Source: Alkalibacterium pelagium
GTDB lineage: Bacteria > Bacillota > Bacilli > Lactobacillales > Carnobacteriaceae_A
Direction: 5' to 3'
Length of the DNA stretch: 64,000 bases
Assembly: GCF_900109325.1 (NCBI RefSeq)
Contig: NZ_FNZU01000006.1
Span: forward strand, 1 to 64,000
The notes below the pieces were generated by a model. It was given only the letters and a program-made list of their open reading frames with translations, had not been told where the DNA came from and made no database searches. Positions 19,302 to 30,104 of this stretch are shown in pieces; the stretch's first letter is position 1, and each line of letters opens with the position of its first letter. Made by a program: the position numbers and the translations under genes.

Positions 19302-19310
19302 TGTTAAAAT
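19302..19310 (+). promoter_or_regulatory. Extended -10 promoter of xerC
   Basis: TGTTAAAAT (19302-19310) is an extended -10 element about 25 bases before xerC. No -35 is evident. Since a terminator separates topA from xerC, a promoter is expected here. Confidence 0.45.
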
Positions 19311-19334
19311 AAGGAGAGCGGAGGATGAAGAGAC

Positions 19335-20231
19335 ATGACAAAAAAATGGCTGAATCTGTTTTCAGATTATCTGAACAATGAAAGACACTACTCGGAACAT
19401 ACCAATCAGGCCTATATCGATGATATTAAAGCATTTACTGTTTTTTTAAGTGAAACAGGTGAAGCGGACCTTCTAGCTGTAGAGCTGTCGGATGCCCGGA
19501 TTTATTTAAGCTACCTGACAGACAGAAAATACTCGAGAGCATCAATTTCACGTAAGATTTCCAGTCTTCGCGCATTTTATCAGTTTCTTTTGAATAATGA
19601 AATCGTCAGTGACAATCCCTTTTCATATCTTCACGTGAAGAAAAGAGGATCCAGACTGCCGACCTTTTTCTATGAGAAGGAAATGGATGCGCTGTTCAAG
19701 GCTGCTGAAGGAGAAAAGCCGCTTGACTACAGGAATCAGGCACTTCTGGAGCTGCTGTATGGAACGGGGATTCGTGTCAGCGAATGTCAGGGGATTCAAG
19801 TAGACGATGTGGACTTCTCGATGGGTATGCTCTTTGTTAAAGGAAAAGGAAACAGAGAACGCTATATCCCATTCGGACATTATGCCAGTGAAGCAATGAA
19901 AGCTTACCTGGTCAACGGACGCGAGGTCCTGATGACCCGCTACAATAAAACGCATAATCACCTGTTTGTCAATCATCACGGTGAGCCGATCACACAAAAC
20001 GGGATTCATTTTGTCTTGACCCAGCTGATAAAGGAAAGCAGTCTGACGAATAAAATATCCCCGCATATGCTGAGGCATACCTTTGCTACTCATCTGCTCA
20101 ACAACGGGGCTGATATTCGGACCGTTCAGGAGCTTCTGGGGCACAAAAGTCTGTCGTCTACCCAAGTGTATACGCATGTGACGACAGAACACCTGCAGAA
20201 AGATTATAATGCCTTCCACCCTAGAGCCTAA
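19335..20231 (+). CDS. xerC: Tyrosine recombinase XerC
   Basis: The 298-residue protein is the site-specific recombinase that, with XerD, resolves chromosome dimers at dif. An N-terminal SAM-like DNA-binding domain (residues 1-100) precedes the catalytic domain. The latter holds Arg147 (GTGIRVSE), His244-x-x-Arg247 (HMLRHTFATHLL), His270 (LLGHKSL) and the nucleophile Tyr279 (TQVYTHV). It precedes hslV-hslU, the arrangement called codV-clpQ-clpY in Bacillus, which supports XerC rather than XerD or a phage integrase. Confidence 0.93.
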   Translation: MTKKWLNLFSDYLNNERHYSEHTNQAYIDDIKAFTVFLSETGEADLLAVELSDARIYLSYLTDRKYSRASISRKISSLRAFYQFLLNNEIVSDNPFSYLHVKKRGSRLPTFFYEKEMDALFKAAEGEKPLDYRNQALLELLYGTGIRVSECQGIQVDDVDFSMGMLFVKGKGNRERYIPFGHYASEAMKAYLVNGREVLMTRYNKTHNHLFVNHHGEPITQNGIHFVLTQLIKESSLTNKISPHMLRHTFATHLLNNGADIRTVQELLGHKSLSSTQVYTHVTTEHLQKDYNAFHPRA

Positions 20232-20381
20232 TGATTGATCCTCATAGACTGGCTTTTATGGTCAGTTAGGTTGAACCTTTCAGGATCTTGCTCTTTACAA
20301 TATAAAGAAAAGGTTATACATTGGTTAATGGAACTATGAGTAATTTAAAAAGCATAGGAAGATAATGACGGAGGTTTGAAC

Positions 20382-20921
20382 ATGACACAATTTCATGCAA
20401 CAACGATACTTGCAATCCAGCACAATGGTGAATGTGCGATGGCTGGAGATGGACAAGTCACAATGGGTGAGCAAGTTGTGATGAAAGGCAAAGCGCGTAA
20501 AGTTCGAAAAATTTACAACAATGAAGTTCTAGTTGGATTTGCAGGCAGTGTAGCAGATGCCTTTACTCTTGAAGAAAAATTTGAAGGGTATCTGAATCAG
20601 TATAATGGTCACCTGATGCGTGCGGCTGTGGAACTGGCACAGGAATGGCGCACAGATAAGATGATGAAGAATCTGGAAGCCCTTCTTATTGTAATGAACA
20701 AGGAACAGATGCTGCTTATTTCAGGAAACGGCGAAGTGATCCAGCCTGACGATGGCATTCTGGGAATTGGCTCAGGTGGCAACTTTGCTCTCTCAGCAGC
20801 CCGTGCACTGAAAAAGTACGGCGATGGTCTTTCTGCTGAAACGATTGCGAAAGACAGCCTGACTATTGCAGCGGATATCTGCGTCTATACCAACCATAAT
20901 ATTGTAACGGAAAAACTGTAA
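20382..20921 (+). CDS. hslV: HslV/ClpQ protease subunit
   Basis: HslV is the peptidase of the two-component HslUV (ClpYQ) proteasome-like protease. The 179-residue protein has a proteasome beta fold with [17 protein letters not shown] near 18-35. Start ATG 20382 has GGAGG seven bases ahead. After Met removal the N-terminal residue is Thr2 (MTQFHATTI). This is the register where Bacillus ClpQ uses an N-terminal Ser as nucleophile five residues ahead of the canonical TT, so Thr2 is the likely nucleophile (inference). hslU starts 13 bases downstream. Confidence 0.94.
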   Translation: MTQFHATTILAIQHNGECAMAGDGQVTMGEQVVMKGKARKVRKIYNNEVLVGFAGSVADAFTLEEKFEGYLNQYNGHLMRAAVELAQEWRTDKMMKNLEALLIVMNKEQMLLISGNGEVIQPDDGILGIGSGGNFALSAARALKKYGDGLSAETIAKDSLTIAADICVYTNHNIVTEKL

Positions 20922-20934
20922 GGAGACGGACTAT

Positions 20935-22359
20935 ATGAGAACAAGAAAAGATTTGACCCCTAGAGAGATCGTAAGCCGCCTGGATGAATACATCGTTGGA
21001 CAGAATGATGCTAAAAAAGCCGTAGCTGTTGCCCTGCGCAATCGCTACCGTCGCCTGAAGCTGGACGATGACATGCAGAAGGAAATCACCCCTAAAAATA
21101 TTCTGATGATCGGTGCTACAGGGATTGGTAAAACTGAAATAGCCAGACGTTTGGCAGCTATCGTGGATGCACCGTTTATTAAAGTCGAAGCGACGAAGTT
21201 TACGGAAGTGGGATATATCGGCCGCGACGTCGAATCCATGGTGCGTGACCTGACAGAATCTGCTGTTCAGCTAGTCAAAGAAGAGTACAGAAGAAATGTC
21301 AGAGGCCGTGCTGAAAAAAGAGCAATCGACCGTGTAGCTAAAGCATTGGCTCCGGGAATCAAGAAAGAAAAAAATGCATACGACAATAATCCACTAGCCG
21401 GTATGTTCAGAGGTATGGGCATGGATCCTAACCAGTTTCCTCAGAACCAGGAAGAAGAAGAGGAAACCGTTACCTCCGAAATTTCATCCAAACGCGATGA
21501 ACTGAAGGAACAGATTTCTAGAGGCATGCTGGACAGCCGCGAAGTAGAGATCAAAGTCGAAGAAAAGAAAAAAATGCCGAACAATCCAATGAGTGCACCT
21601 ATGGAATCCATGGGTATCGACTTGTCTGAGACATTTGGGGCACTTACACCAACGAAGAAAGTTAAGCGTAAGGTGACTGTCAAGGAAGCGGTCAAGATCT
21701 TCACTGAAGAAGAAGCGGACAAGCTGATCAATCAGGAAGACATTAATGCAGACGCAGTTCATCTGACAGAAAACAGCGGGATCATCTTTATTGATGAGAT
21801 CGATAAAATCACCTCTAAAGGTCAGCAGAACAGTGGTCAGGTATCCAGAGAAGGCGTACAGCGAGACATCCTTCCAATTGTTGAAGGATCAAGTGTGCGT
21901 ACAAAATTTGGGACAGTTAACACTGACCATATCCTCTTCATCGGTTCTGGTGCTTTCCACTTGTCCAAGCCAAGTGATTTGATTCCTGAGCTTCAGGGAC
22001 GTTTCCCGATCCGTGTCGAGCTGAACGATCTGACTAATGAAGATTTCGTCAAGATTCTGACTGAACCTCAGAATGCACTGATCAAACAGTACCGTCAACT
22101 GTTGGGTACAGAGAATATCGATGTAGTATTTACGATGGAGGCGATTGAAAAGATCGCCGATATTGCCTTTGAAGTGAACGAATCTACGGACAATATTGGA
22201 GCACGCCGCCTGCATACTATCCTGGAACGCCTACTCGAAGACCTCCTATTCGAATCACCGGATATGAGCATGGGCGAAGTCAAGATCACTGAGAAATACG
22301 TAGTGGACAAAATCGGCCACATCGTCGAGAACAAGGATCTGAGCCGTTATATTCTGTAA
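20935..22359 (+). CDS. hslU: HslU/ClpY unfoldase ATPase
   Basis: The AAA+ unfoldase feeds substrates into HslV. The 474-residue protein begins [20 protein letters not shown]. It has Walker [10 protein letters not shown] near 61-69, an inserted I domain (about 110-260, acidic stretch EEEEET), Walker [12 protein letters not shown] near 282, the sensor/box region and the conserved C-terminal tail ending SRYIL that docks into HslV. It is the last gene of the transcript. codY, next in many Firmicutes, is not here, and a very strong terminator follows. Confidence 0.96.
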   Translation: MRTRKDLTPREIVSRLDEYIVGQNDAKKAVAVALRNRYRRLKLDDDMQKEITPKNILMIGATGIGKTEIARRLAAIVDAPFIKVEATKFTEVGYIGRDVESMVRDLTESAVQLVKEEYRRNVRGRAEKRAIDRVAKALAPGIKKEKNAYDNNPLAGMFRGMGMDPNQFPQNQEEEEETVTSEISSKRDELKEQISRGMLDSREVEIKVEEKKKMPNNPMSAPMESMGIDLSETFGALTPTKKVKRKVTVKEAVKIFTEEEADKLINQEDINADAVHLTENSGIIFIDEIDKITSKGQQNSGQVSREGVQRDILPIVEGSSVRTKFGTVNTDHILFIGSGAFHLSKPSDLIPELQGRFPIRVELNDLTNEDFVKILTEPQNALIKQYRQLLGTENIDVVFTMEAIEKIADIAFEVNESTDNIGARRLHTILERLLEDLLFESPDMSMGEVKITEKYVVDKIGHIVENKDLSRYIL

Positions 22360-22398
22360 CAAGTCGATTTATCGTTTCAATAAGGGTAACTAGAAATC

Positions 22399-22448
22399 AA
22401 AAAGCATTGAAGCTGTTCGGAAAGTCCGGCAGCTTCAATGCTTTTTTT
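22399..22448 (+). terminator. Very strong terminator after hslU
   Basis: AAAGCATTGAAGCTG pairs with CAGCTTCAATGCTTT, with inner CGGA/TCCG, giving an almost perfect 19-20 bp stem followed by T7. Confidence 0.92.
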
Positions 22449-22499
22449 CAGTTAATTATCGTCTGATGAAGAATAATCGTGTCATAGTGACAGTTTAAC

Positions 22500-22860
22500 A
22501 GGTAATGTCCTTGATGAACTACAAGTAGAGCGGACTTTAGCTGAATTTCTTGCCCCTATTAACCGATTGAACTGTAACGAGAGGATGTTTAACAGCATCT
22601 TAGGCTGATTATTTAATCAAATCTCCAACTAGGAGGCCTCTAAAAGAAATTTAATCCGTCTGACACCTTTAAACTATAACTAGAAGAGGTCCAGCGACAG
22701 TTTATTTCCGGTCAGTCAGTCTAAAGTATAAGTAGCCCGGTTCTAACGGCATGAGAGCCAGTTCAAGCCATCCAAAACTCTAGTTAGCCCTTCATCGATA
22801 GAGTCTTCATCCCCGTCGGAAATCCTTCAATCCTCTCCAGTCTAGAATAGAGATCTTAGA
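22500..22860. repeat. Non-coding spacer with degenerate AACTA-type repeats (region A)
   Basis: No gene is seen between the hslU terminator and plsY. Related segments recur: AACTACAAGTAGAGCGGACT at 22517, AACTGTAACGAGAGGATG at 22569, AACTAGGAGGCCTCTA at 22627, AACTATAACTAGAAGAGG at 22672 and AAGTATAAGTAGCCCGG at 22724. The first and third are nearly identical at their 5' parts to segments at 29808 and 29712 in region B. The function is unknown. Confidence 0.5.
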
Positions 22861-22873
22861 TCTGATAAGGAAA

Positions 22874-22892
22874 CGATTCGCCTAGCGAATCG
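22874..22892. repeat. Perfect 8-bp hairpin with 3-base loop
   Basis: CGATTCGC-CTA-GCGAATCG is a compact perfect inverted repeat between region A and the plsY terminator. There is no T run. Role unknown; it could be a protein-binding palindrome or a 3'-end structure. Confidence 0.6.
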
Positions 22893-22927
22893 CACATATT
22901 ATGAAGACTTTGAGCTGCTCATTATAA

Positions 22928-22970
22928 AGAAAACCGGTCAGAGGGATTTCACCTGTCTAACCGGTTTAGT
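22928..22970 (-). terminator. Likely terminator of plsY
   Basis: AAACCGGT pairs with ACCGGTTT across an internal partly paired region, and TTTTCTTT follows on the minus strand. It lies about 50 bases beyond the plsY stop. Confidence 0.55.
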
Positions 22971-23016
22971 ATACTGACTCTATTATTATCTAATGAACAG
23001 TAACTAGCTAACAGTT

Positions 23017-23619
23017 TTATGATTTTTTTGAACTGTTGCGACCGAACGGTACACGGTTTTCTTCGCCTTTTCTGATGCGTTCAATATTTGACCGGTGTCT
23101 GACAACAATAAGTATCATGGCGATCCAGACGATCACTGCAAAAATCCAATCTCCGATAAATAGTGAAGCCACTGCAGCAACCACTAAGGTGATGATGCTG
23201 GCCAAGCTGACCATGCTGGAAAGATACAGTATACCTGCCCATAAGGCAATCAGAATGGCTACAAATAATGGCTGAGCACCTAGAGCAATACCAGCAGTGG
23301 TTGCTACAGCCTTACCTCCATTGAATCCTGCAAAGATAGGGTAGACGTGACCGAGCACTGCAAAGATACCGGTAATCATTGGATGGAGTCCTAAACCCAG
23401 CCAGACCGGTAAGAGAGCAGCTAGTGTTCCCTTGGCGATATCAAGTATCATGACGATTGTACCGGCTTTTACTCCAAGGACTCGAAAGGTATTCGTCGTT
23501 CCCATATTTCCGCTTCCGTGTTCACGGATGTCAATTTTAAAGAATAGTTTTCCGACCCATACACCTGAGGGGATGGATCCCAGAAGATAGGCAACTACAA
23601 TAATGAGTATATTACTCAA
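23017..23619 (-). CDS. plsY: Glycerol-3-phosphate acyltransferase PlsY
   Basis: The integral membrane enzyme transfers acyl groups from acyl-phosphate to glycerol-3-phosphate, the first step of phospholipid synthesis. The 200-residue protein has five predicted membrane spans and the three PlsY motifs: LLGSIPSGVWVGKLF near 12, GSGNMGTTNTFRVLG near 36-50 and GHVYPIFAGFNGGKAVATT near 92. The start is a TTG at 23617-23619 with AAGGAGG seven bases upstream. Divergent placement next to parE-parC is conserved in Firmicutes. Confidence 0.94.
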   Translation of the reverse strand: MSNILIIVVAYLLGSIPSGVWVGKLFFKIDIREHGSGNMGTTNTFRVLGVKAGTIVMILDIAKGTLAALLPVWLGLGLHPMITGIFAVLGHVYPIFAGFNGGKAVATTAGIALGAQPLFVAILIALWAGILYLSSMVSLASIITLVVAAVASLFIGDWIFAVIVWIAMILIVVRHRSNIERIRKGEENRVPFGRNSSKKS

Positions 23620-23786
23620 CTTATTTCCTCCTTAACTCATGTCCTGCACTAGGAATTATTTTACCATGTCCAGAGACCGATCGACAGTAGAATTTGATTA
23701 AACTAGAGCTGGAGTTAAATACTCGACAAAAGAGGAACAAATGTTTTTTACAAAAAATGCCTCAGGTATGGTAATATTAATAATGC

Positions 23787-23814
23787 TTGTACTTTTCATT
23801 TTGAAAAGTATAAT
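23787..23814 (+). promoter_or_regulatory. Promoter of parE-parC
   Basis: TTGTAC (23787-23792) and a perfect TATAAT (23809-23814) are separated by 16 bases. The palindrome ACTTTTCATTTTGAAAAGT overlaps the spacer. The start codon is about 60 bases downstream. Confidence 0.65.
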
Positions 23815-23872
23815 GAGTCTGGAGCCACGCATGCTTTACCAGCAGTAAGCGAATGCATAAAGGAGACTGTAA

Positions 23873-25849
<1,977 letters not shown>

Positions 25850-25863
25850 CAAGAAAGGTTTGA

Positions 25864-28347
25864 ATGACTGACATGACAAAAGAGAGAGCAGAAGTACAAG
25901 AACTGACCTTGGAAGAGGTCATGGGTGACCGGTTCGGCCGGTACTCAAAATACATCATTCAGGAACGGGCCCTTCCGGATATCAGAGATGGACTAAAACC
26001 CGTTCAGAGACGTATCCTTTACGCCATGTTTTCTGAAGGCAACACTCAGGATAAAGGGTTCAGAAAGTCAGCCAAGACAGTCGGTAACGTCATCGGTAAC
26101 TTCCACCCGCACGGAGACAGCAGTGTGTACGAAGCGATGGTAAGAATGAGTCAGGACTGGAAGATGAAGACGCCACTTATCGATATGCACGGGAACAACG
26201 GAAGCATGGATGGCGATCCGCCTGCTGCCATGCGTTACACGGAAGCTAGACTGTCAAAAATTGCGTCCGAATTGCTTAAGGATATCGATAAGGAAACGGT
26301 CGAGCTGGTACTCAACTTCGATGATACGACGAATGAGCCGACTGTACTTCCGGCACGTTTTCCAAATCTCCTGGTTAATGGAGCAACTGGGATTTCTGCA
26401 GGTTATGCGACGGACATCCCGCCTCATAATCTCAAAGAAGTGATCGATGCCTGCGTGTATCTGGTGTCTCACCCGAATGCATCGATAGACAAACTGATGG
26501 ACTTCATCAAAGGGCCTGATTTTCCTACAGGGGGCATCATTCAAGGTGTCAAGGGGCTCAAGTCTGCTTATAAGACAGGTAAGGGTAAGATAGTTGTAAG
26601 AAGCAGGACTGAAATTGAGTCCTTGAGAGGCGGAAAAGAGCAGATCGTCATTACAGAGGTCCCTTACGAAGTCAACAAAGCGACCCTTGTGCGTAAAATG
26701 GACGAGATTCGTTTGAATAAAAAAATTGAAGGCATAGCTGACGTCAGAGATGAAACTGACCGGACCGGCCTTCGGATAGTTATTGAACTGAAAAAAGATA
26801 CACCTGCAGCAGGAATCCTGACTTACTTGTTCAAGAATACAGATCTTCAGGTCTCCTATAACTTGAACATGATCGCCATCAGTGACAGACGTCCTCAGCA
26901 GGTCGGAATCAGAGAAATACTGAATGCCTATCTGAAGCATAAGCGTGATGTAATTATTAAGCGTACAAAATTCCTTTTAAGCAAGGATAAGAAACGGGCA
27001 CACATCGTTGAAGGTCTGATCAAGGCTATTTCAATTCTGGACCAGGTCATCAAGACGATCCGTCAGAGCGCCAACAAATCTGATGCTAAAGACAATATCA
27101 TCAAAGCCTATGACTTCACTGCCATGCAGGCAGAGGCAATTGTCAGTCTGCAGCTTTACCGTCTGACTAATACAGACATAACTCAGCTGCAGAAAGAGGC
27201 AGAAGAGCTGAACGCACGAATCGATGAGTATAATAAAATCCTGACTGACGAAAAGACACTGAACAACGTCATCCGGAAAGAATTGAAGGAAATTGGCAAA
27301 ACTTATGCCCAGGATCGTAAAACAGTGATTGAAGAAGAAATTGAAGAATTAAAAGTAGAAAAAGAAGTGCTGATAGCCGAAGAAGAAGTGATTGTTTCTG
27401 TCACCAGAGACGGCTACCTTAAGAGAACCAGCCTGAGATCGTATGGGGCGTCTTCTCCCGAAGAAATCGGACTGAAAGAAGGAGACTACTCGCTCTTTAC
27501 AGAAAAGATGTCGACACTCGAGCAGGTCGTCCTGTTTACCTCCAGAGGGAATGTGATCAACCGGCCTGTCCATGAGATTCCAGATATCAAATGGAAAGAT
27601 CTCGGCCATCACATTTCTCAAAGTATTGGTCTGGAGCCAAACGAAAAAATCATTGCGGCCTTCGGACTGGATGACTTCAGCGACAAGCAGCGATTCGTCT
27701 TTATTACTAGGGAAGGCTACATCAAGCAGACGTTAGCGTCTGAGTATGAGCCGAAACGGACTTACCGCTCACGGTCTGCTACAGCAATTAAACTTAAATC
27801 AGCAACTGACGAATGTCTGTCCGTCTATCTTATTGATGATGACAGCGGACTGGACGTCTTCCTGATTACTCATCTTGGTTTCGGCCTGAGGTATAACTTG
27901 TCTGAAGTGTCTACAGTAGGGGCAGGAGCCAGTGGAGTGAAATCGATCAATCTGAAGAAAACTGACTATGTGGTGAACGGTATCGTATTCAATCCTGAAG
28001 AAGGGAACAAGAGCATTATGCTGTTAACGCATAGAGGTGCAGTCAAGAAGATGAATGCGAAAGATTTCGACCTGATTTCCCGTGCGAAGCGGGGACTGAT
28101 GGTTCTTAGAGAACTGAAGAACAAACCTCATCGTGTATCTTTAGTAATCGATGTAGATGACGATCAGAATGAATGGACGATCGTCACGGACAAGAATGCC
28201 AGACAGCTTCTTGTGCCGAAAGACTATTCCTACAGTGACCGTTACAGTAACGGCTCCTTTATTTTTGATGAAGATTCTGACGGAACACCAGTAGATGCCT
28301 ACAAGGCAAAAACAGTTGAAATCGAAAAAGAGGAAAAAGAAAGTTAA
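25864..28347 (+). CDS. parC: DNA topoisomerase IV subunit A
   Basis: ParC is the DNA-cleaving subunit (827 residues). The active-site Tyr is residue 125 in [11 protein letters not shown]. The quinolone-determining region reads [12 protein letters not shown] (81-92) with Ser86 and Glu90, the unmutated residues at the positions linked to fluoroquinolone resistance in other cocci. A coiled-coil tower region and a C-terminal beta-pinwheel of repeats (for example [23 protein letters not shown]) follow. It starts 15 bases after parE. A second in-frame ATG lies three codons in. Confidence 0.95.
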   Translation: MTDMTKERAEVQELTLEEVMGDRFGRYSKYIIQERALPDIRDGLKPVQRRILYAMFSEGNTQDKGFRKSAKTVGNVIGNFHPHGDSSVYEAMVRMSQDWKMKTPLIDMHGNNGSMDGDPPAAMRYTEARLSKIASELLKDIDKETVELVLNFDDTTNEPTVLPARFPNLLVNGATGISAGYATDIPPHNLKEVIDACVYLVSHPNASIDKLMDFIKGPDFPTGGIIQGVKGLKSAYKTGKGKIVVRSRTEIESLRGGKEQIVITEVPYEVNKATLVRKMDEIRLNKKIEGIADVRDETDRTGLRIVIELKKDTPAAGILTYLFKNTDLQVSYNLNMIAISDRRPQQVGIREILNAYLKHKRDVIIKRTKFLLSKDKKRAHIVEGLIKAISILDQVIKTIRQSANKSDAKDNIIKAYDFTAMQAEAIVSLQLYRLTNTDITQLQKEAEELNARIDEYNKILTDEKTLNNVIRKELKEIGKTYAQDRKTVIEEEIEELKVEKEVLIAEEEVIVSVTRDGYLKRTSLRSYGASSPEEIGLKEGDYSLFTEKMSTLEQVVLFTSRGNVINRPVHEIPDIKWKDLGHHISQSIGLEPNEKIIAAFGLDDFSDKQRFVFITREGYIKQTLASEYEPKRTYRSRSATAIKLKSATDECLSVYLIDDDSGLDVFLITHLGFGLRYNLSEVSTVGAGASGVKSINLKKTDYVVNGIVFNPEEGNKSIMLLTHRGAVKKMNAKDFDLISRAKRGLMVLRELKNKPHRVSLVIDVDDDQNEWTIVTDKNARQLLVPKDYSYSDRYSNGSFIFDEDSDGTPVDAYKAKTVEIEKEEKES

Positions 28348-28407
28348 GTTATAAATGCGTGACGTGAAGCTGGATGCCAGCGATTAGTATTATTTTTTCT
28401 GAACTAT

Positions 28408-28457
28408 AAAAAAACGAGCCGCTCTACTCATCAATAGAAAAGCGGCTCGTTTTTTTA
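28408..28457. terminator. Bidirectional terminator between parC and the K+-channel gene
   Basis: AAAAAAACGAGCCGCT pairs with AGCGGCTCGTTTTTTT around an 18-base loop. A and T runs flank it, serving both convergent genes. Confidence 0.9.
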
Positions 28458-28492
28458 TTTTGGTGAAATCAATTAGTAATCATTCAAAGTAT

Positions 28493-29503
28493 TCAGCTTT
28501 CTGCTAATTTCTTAAGCTTATTCAAATCAGCATCTTCTCCCAGGACAATCAGTGTCTGACCCGGTTTGAGCATGTACTCTTTCGTCGGATTAAATATGAT
28601 TCCGTCCACCGCATTGTCATTCTCCTTGACTGCAATGATGATCAAGTCTGTCTGTTCCGGAATATTGGCATCCATAAGCGTTCTATGACTCAGTCTTGAG
28701 CCATCACGAATGACGACTTCATTCAAGTTAAGATCGATCTTCCCGGAATGGGTAATTGTATCCAGAAAGGCGATGACAGAAGGCTTCAACAGCATCGAAG
28801 CCATACGGTGCCCACCGATTTCGTTTGGCGAAACTGTCTTATCAGCCCCCGCACGAATCAGTTTTTCATGAGAGTCGTGAGTGATCGCTCTAGCGACGAT
28901 ATTTAAATCAGGATTGAGCTGACGGGCGGACAGAACGGTATATAAGTTGTTCGCATCGTTATTTAGTGAAGCCACTAGTCCCTTAGCTCTTGAAATCCCC
29001 GCTTTTTCGAGCACTTCGTCGGATTTTGCGTCACCTTGAAACGCAATTACTGAACTGTACTCTTTTACAGCTTCCAGTTTTTCTTCTTCAAATTCAATCA
29101 CCACGAAGTCGACATCTTCTTTTTCCAGTGATTCGATCACATGACGTCCTGTTTCTCCAGCTCCACAGACAATAATGTGATTCTTCATTTCACTTAACTG
29201 GTCTTTCATTCTCTGTTCCCTCCAAATCTCCTGTAATCGCCCGCCAAAGAAAAAACCGATCAATTGTGACCCGGTGTACCCGATCGTCCCCAGACTGAAG
29301 AATATCAGTATGATCGTAAACAGCTGGGCTGGAGCTGTCAGTGGGGCGACTTCCTGAAATCCGACAGTGGACATCGTTATAACGGTCATATAAATCGCAT
29401 CCATCAGACTGATATCCAGTAGAAGCGAATAGCCGATTGTTCCAACAATGATAATAGCTATCAGAAGATAAAAAATAAGAAATGTCCGTTTGCGCTGCTG
29501 CAA
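28493..29503 (-). CDS. Two-TM potassium channel protein with RCK (TrkA-N/TrkA-C) domains
   Basis: The 336-residue protein has two membrane segments (about 7-29 and 60-82) around a pore loop, then a cytoplasmic RCK module. The latter consists of TrkA-N (Rossmann GAGETG at 114-119, about 107-230) and TrkA-C (about 250-335). This is the MthK/YugO plan for ligand-gated K+ channels. The filter reads TVGFQE at 46-51 where TVGYGD is usual, so the second filter glycine is replaced (see findings). It starts at TTG 29501-29503 after GAGAGGAGC. A long structured leader (region B) lies upstream. Confidence 0.85.
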   Translation of the reverse strand: MQQRKRTFLIFYLLIAIIIVGTIGYSLLLDISLMDAIYMTVITMSTVGFQEVAPLTAPAQLFTIILIFFSLGTIGYTGSQLIGFFFGGRLQEIWREQRMKDQLSEMKNHIIVCGAGETGRHVIESLEKEDVDFVVIEFEEEKLEAVKEYSSVIAFQGDAKSDEVLEKAGISRAKGLVASLNNDANNLYTVLSARQLNPDLNIVARAITHDSHEKLIRAGADKTVSPNEIGGHRMASMLLKPSVIAFLDTITHSGKIDLNLNEVVIRDGSRLSHRTLMDANIPEQTDLIIIAVKENDNAVDGIIFNPTKEYMLKPGQTLIVLGEDADLNKLKKLAES

Positions 29504-29559
29504 TGGATCAGCTCCTCTCGATGGTCTTTTTATGATTTTAGCATGTATATCATAGAGAA

Positions 29560-29900
29560 CATAGCTGGAAGGTAAAGAATCGTTCCTGCCAACATATCAT
29601 TAAGCAATGAGTTATACAGTCTACTTCTACTTCGACCAGTCAATCCAAAGATGAAGTAGAAGTAGAAAGATTCTCTTTCTACTTTCATCCAACCTATCAG
29701 ACTTAAAATGAAACTAGGAGGCATCTAGTTCTAGCTTATCGTAAAAACTATGCTTTAATTTCAACTAGAATAGGTCTAAGAGAAGATGTTTGTCAATAAA
29801 TTATTTAAACTACAAGTAGAAAGGGTCTAGTTGTAGCTTACTTACTTGACGGCTAACTATACTATAACTAAAAAGTCTTTACTTATATTTTAGGCAGGTG
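29560..29900. repeat. Non-coding spacer with AACTA-type repeats and nested hairpins (region B)
   Basis: No gene is seen between the K+-channel start and the adhE terminator. It holds AACTAGGAGGCATCTA (29712), CAACTAGAATAGGTCTAAG (29762), AACTACAAGTAGAAAGGG (29808) and ACTATAACTAAAAAG (29861). TCTAGTTnTAGCTTA occurs twice, at about 29725 and 29826. The first and third match region A segments. Arms 29620-29633 and 29653-29666 form a perfect 14-bp inverted repeat, and 29660-29670 also pairs perfectly with 29674-29684. Confidence 0.55.
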
Positions 29901-30043
29901 AATAAGAACGAAAGTGCCAGTACCCCTCTTGTAATTGAAGCTTGAGTAACTTCTAGATAATATGCTGTCGTTAGCACGACCTGTTCAAAAATATAGTTAT
30001 TGGTCAGTAGAGTAGGGTGGACGATTGTAACTGACTGATATAC

Positions 30044-30076
30044 AAAAAAGACAAGACCGAGTGATCAGTCTTGTCT
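30044..30076 (-). terminator. Terminator of adhE
   Basis: On the minus strand AGACAAGAC pairs with GTCTTGTCT and is followed by T6. It lies about 30 bases after the adhE stop codon. Confidence 0.88.
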
Positions 30077-30104
30077 GATGAAAATAGTTTAACTAAGCAA
30101 TGAT

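Noticed and set aside
26254-26940. Long open frame (228 codons) on the minus strand opposite parC
   Set aside because: It lies wholly inside the well-supported parC gene, has no ribosome-binding site and its product has no recognisable features.
29530-29724. 64-codon minus-strand frame encoding a hydrophobic peptide upstream of the K+-channel gene
   Set aside because: Its sequence is largely the inverted repeats at 29620-29684, and no Shine-Dalgarno site precedes it. I treat the region as non-coding leader.
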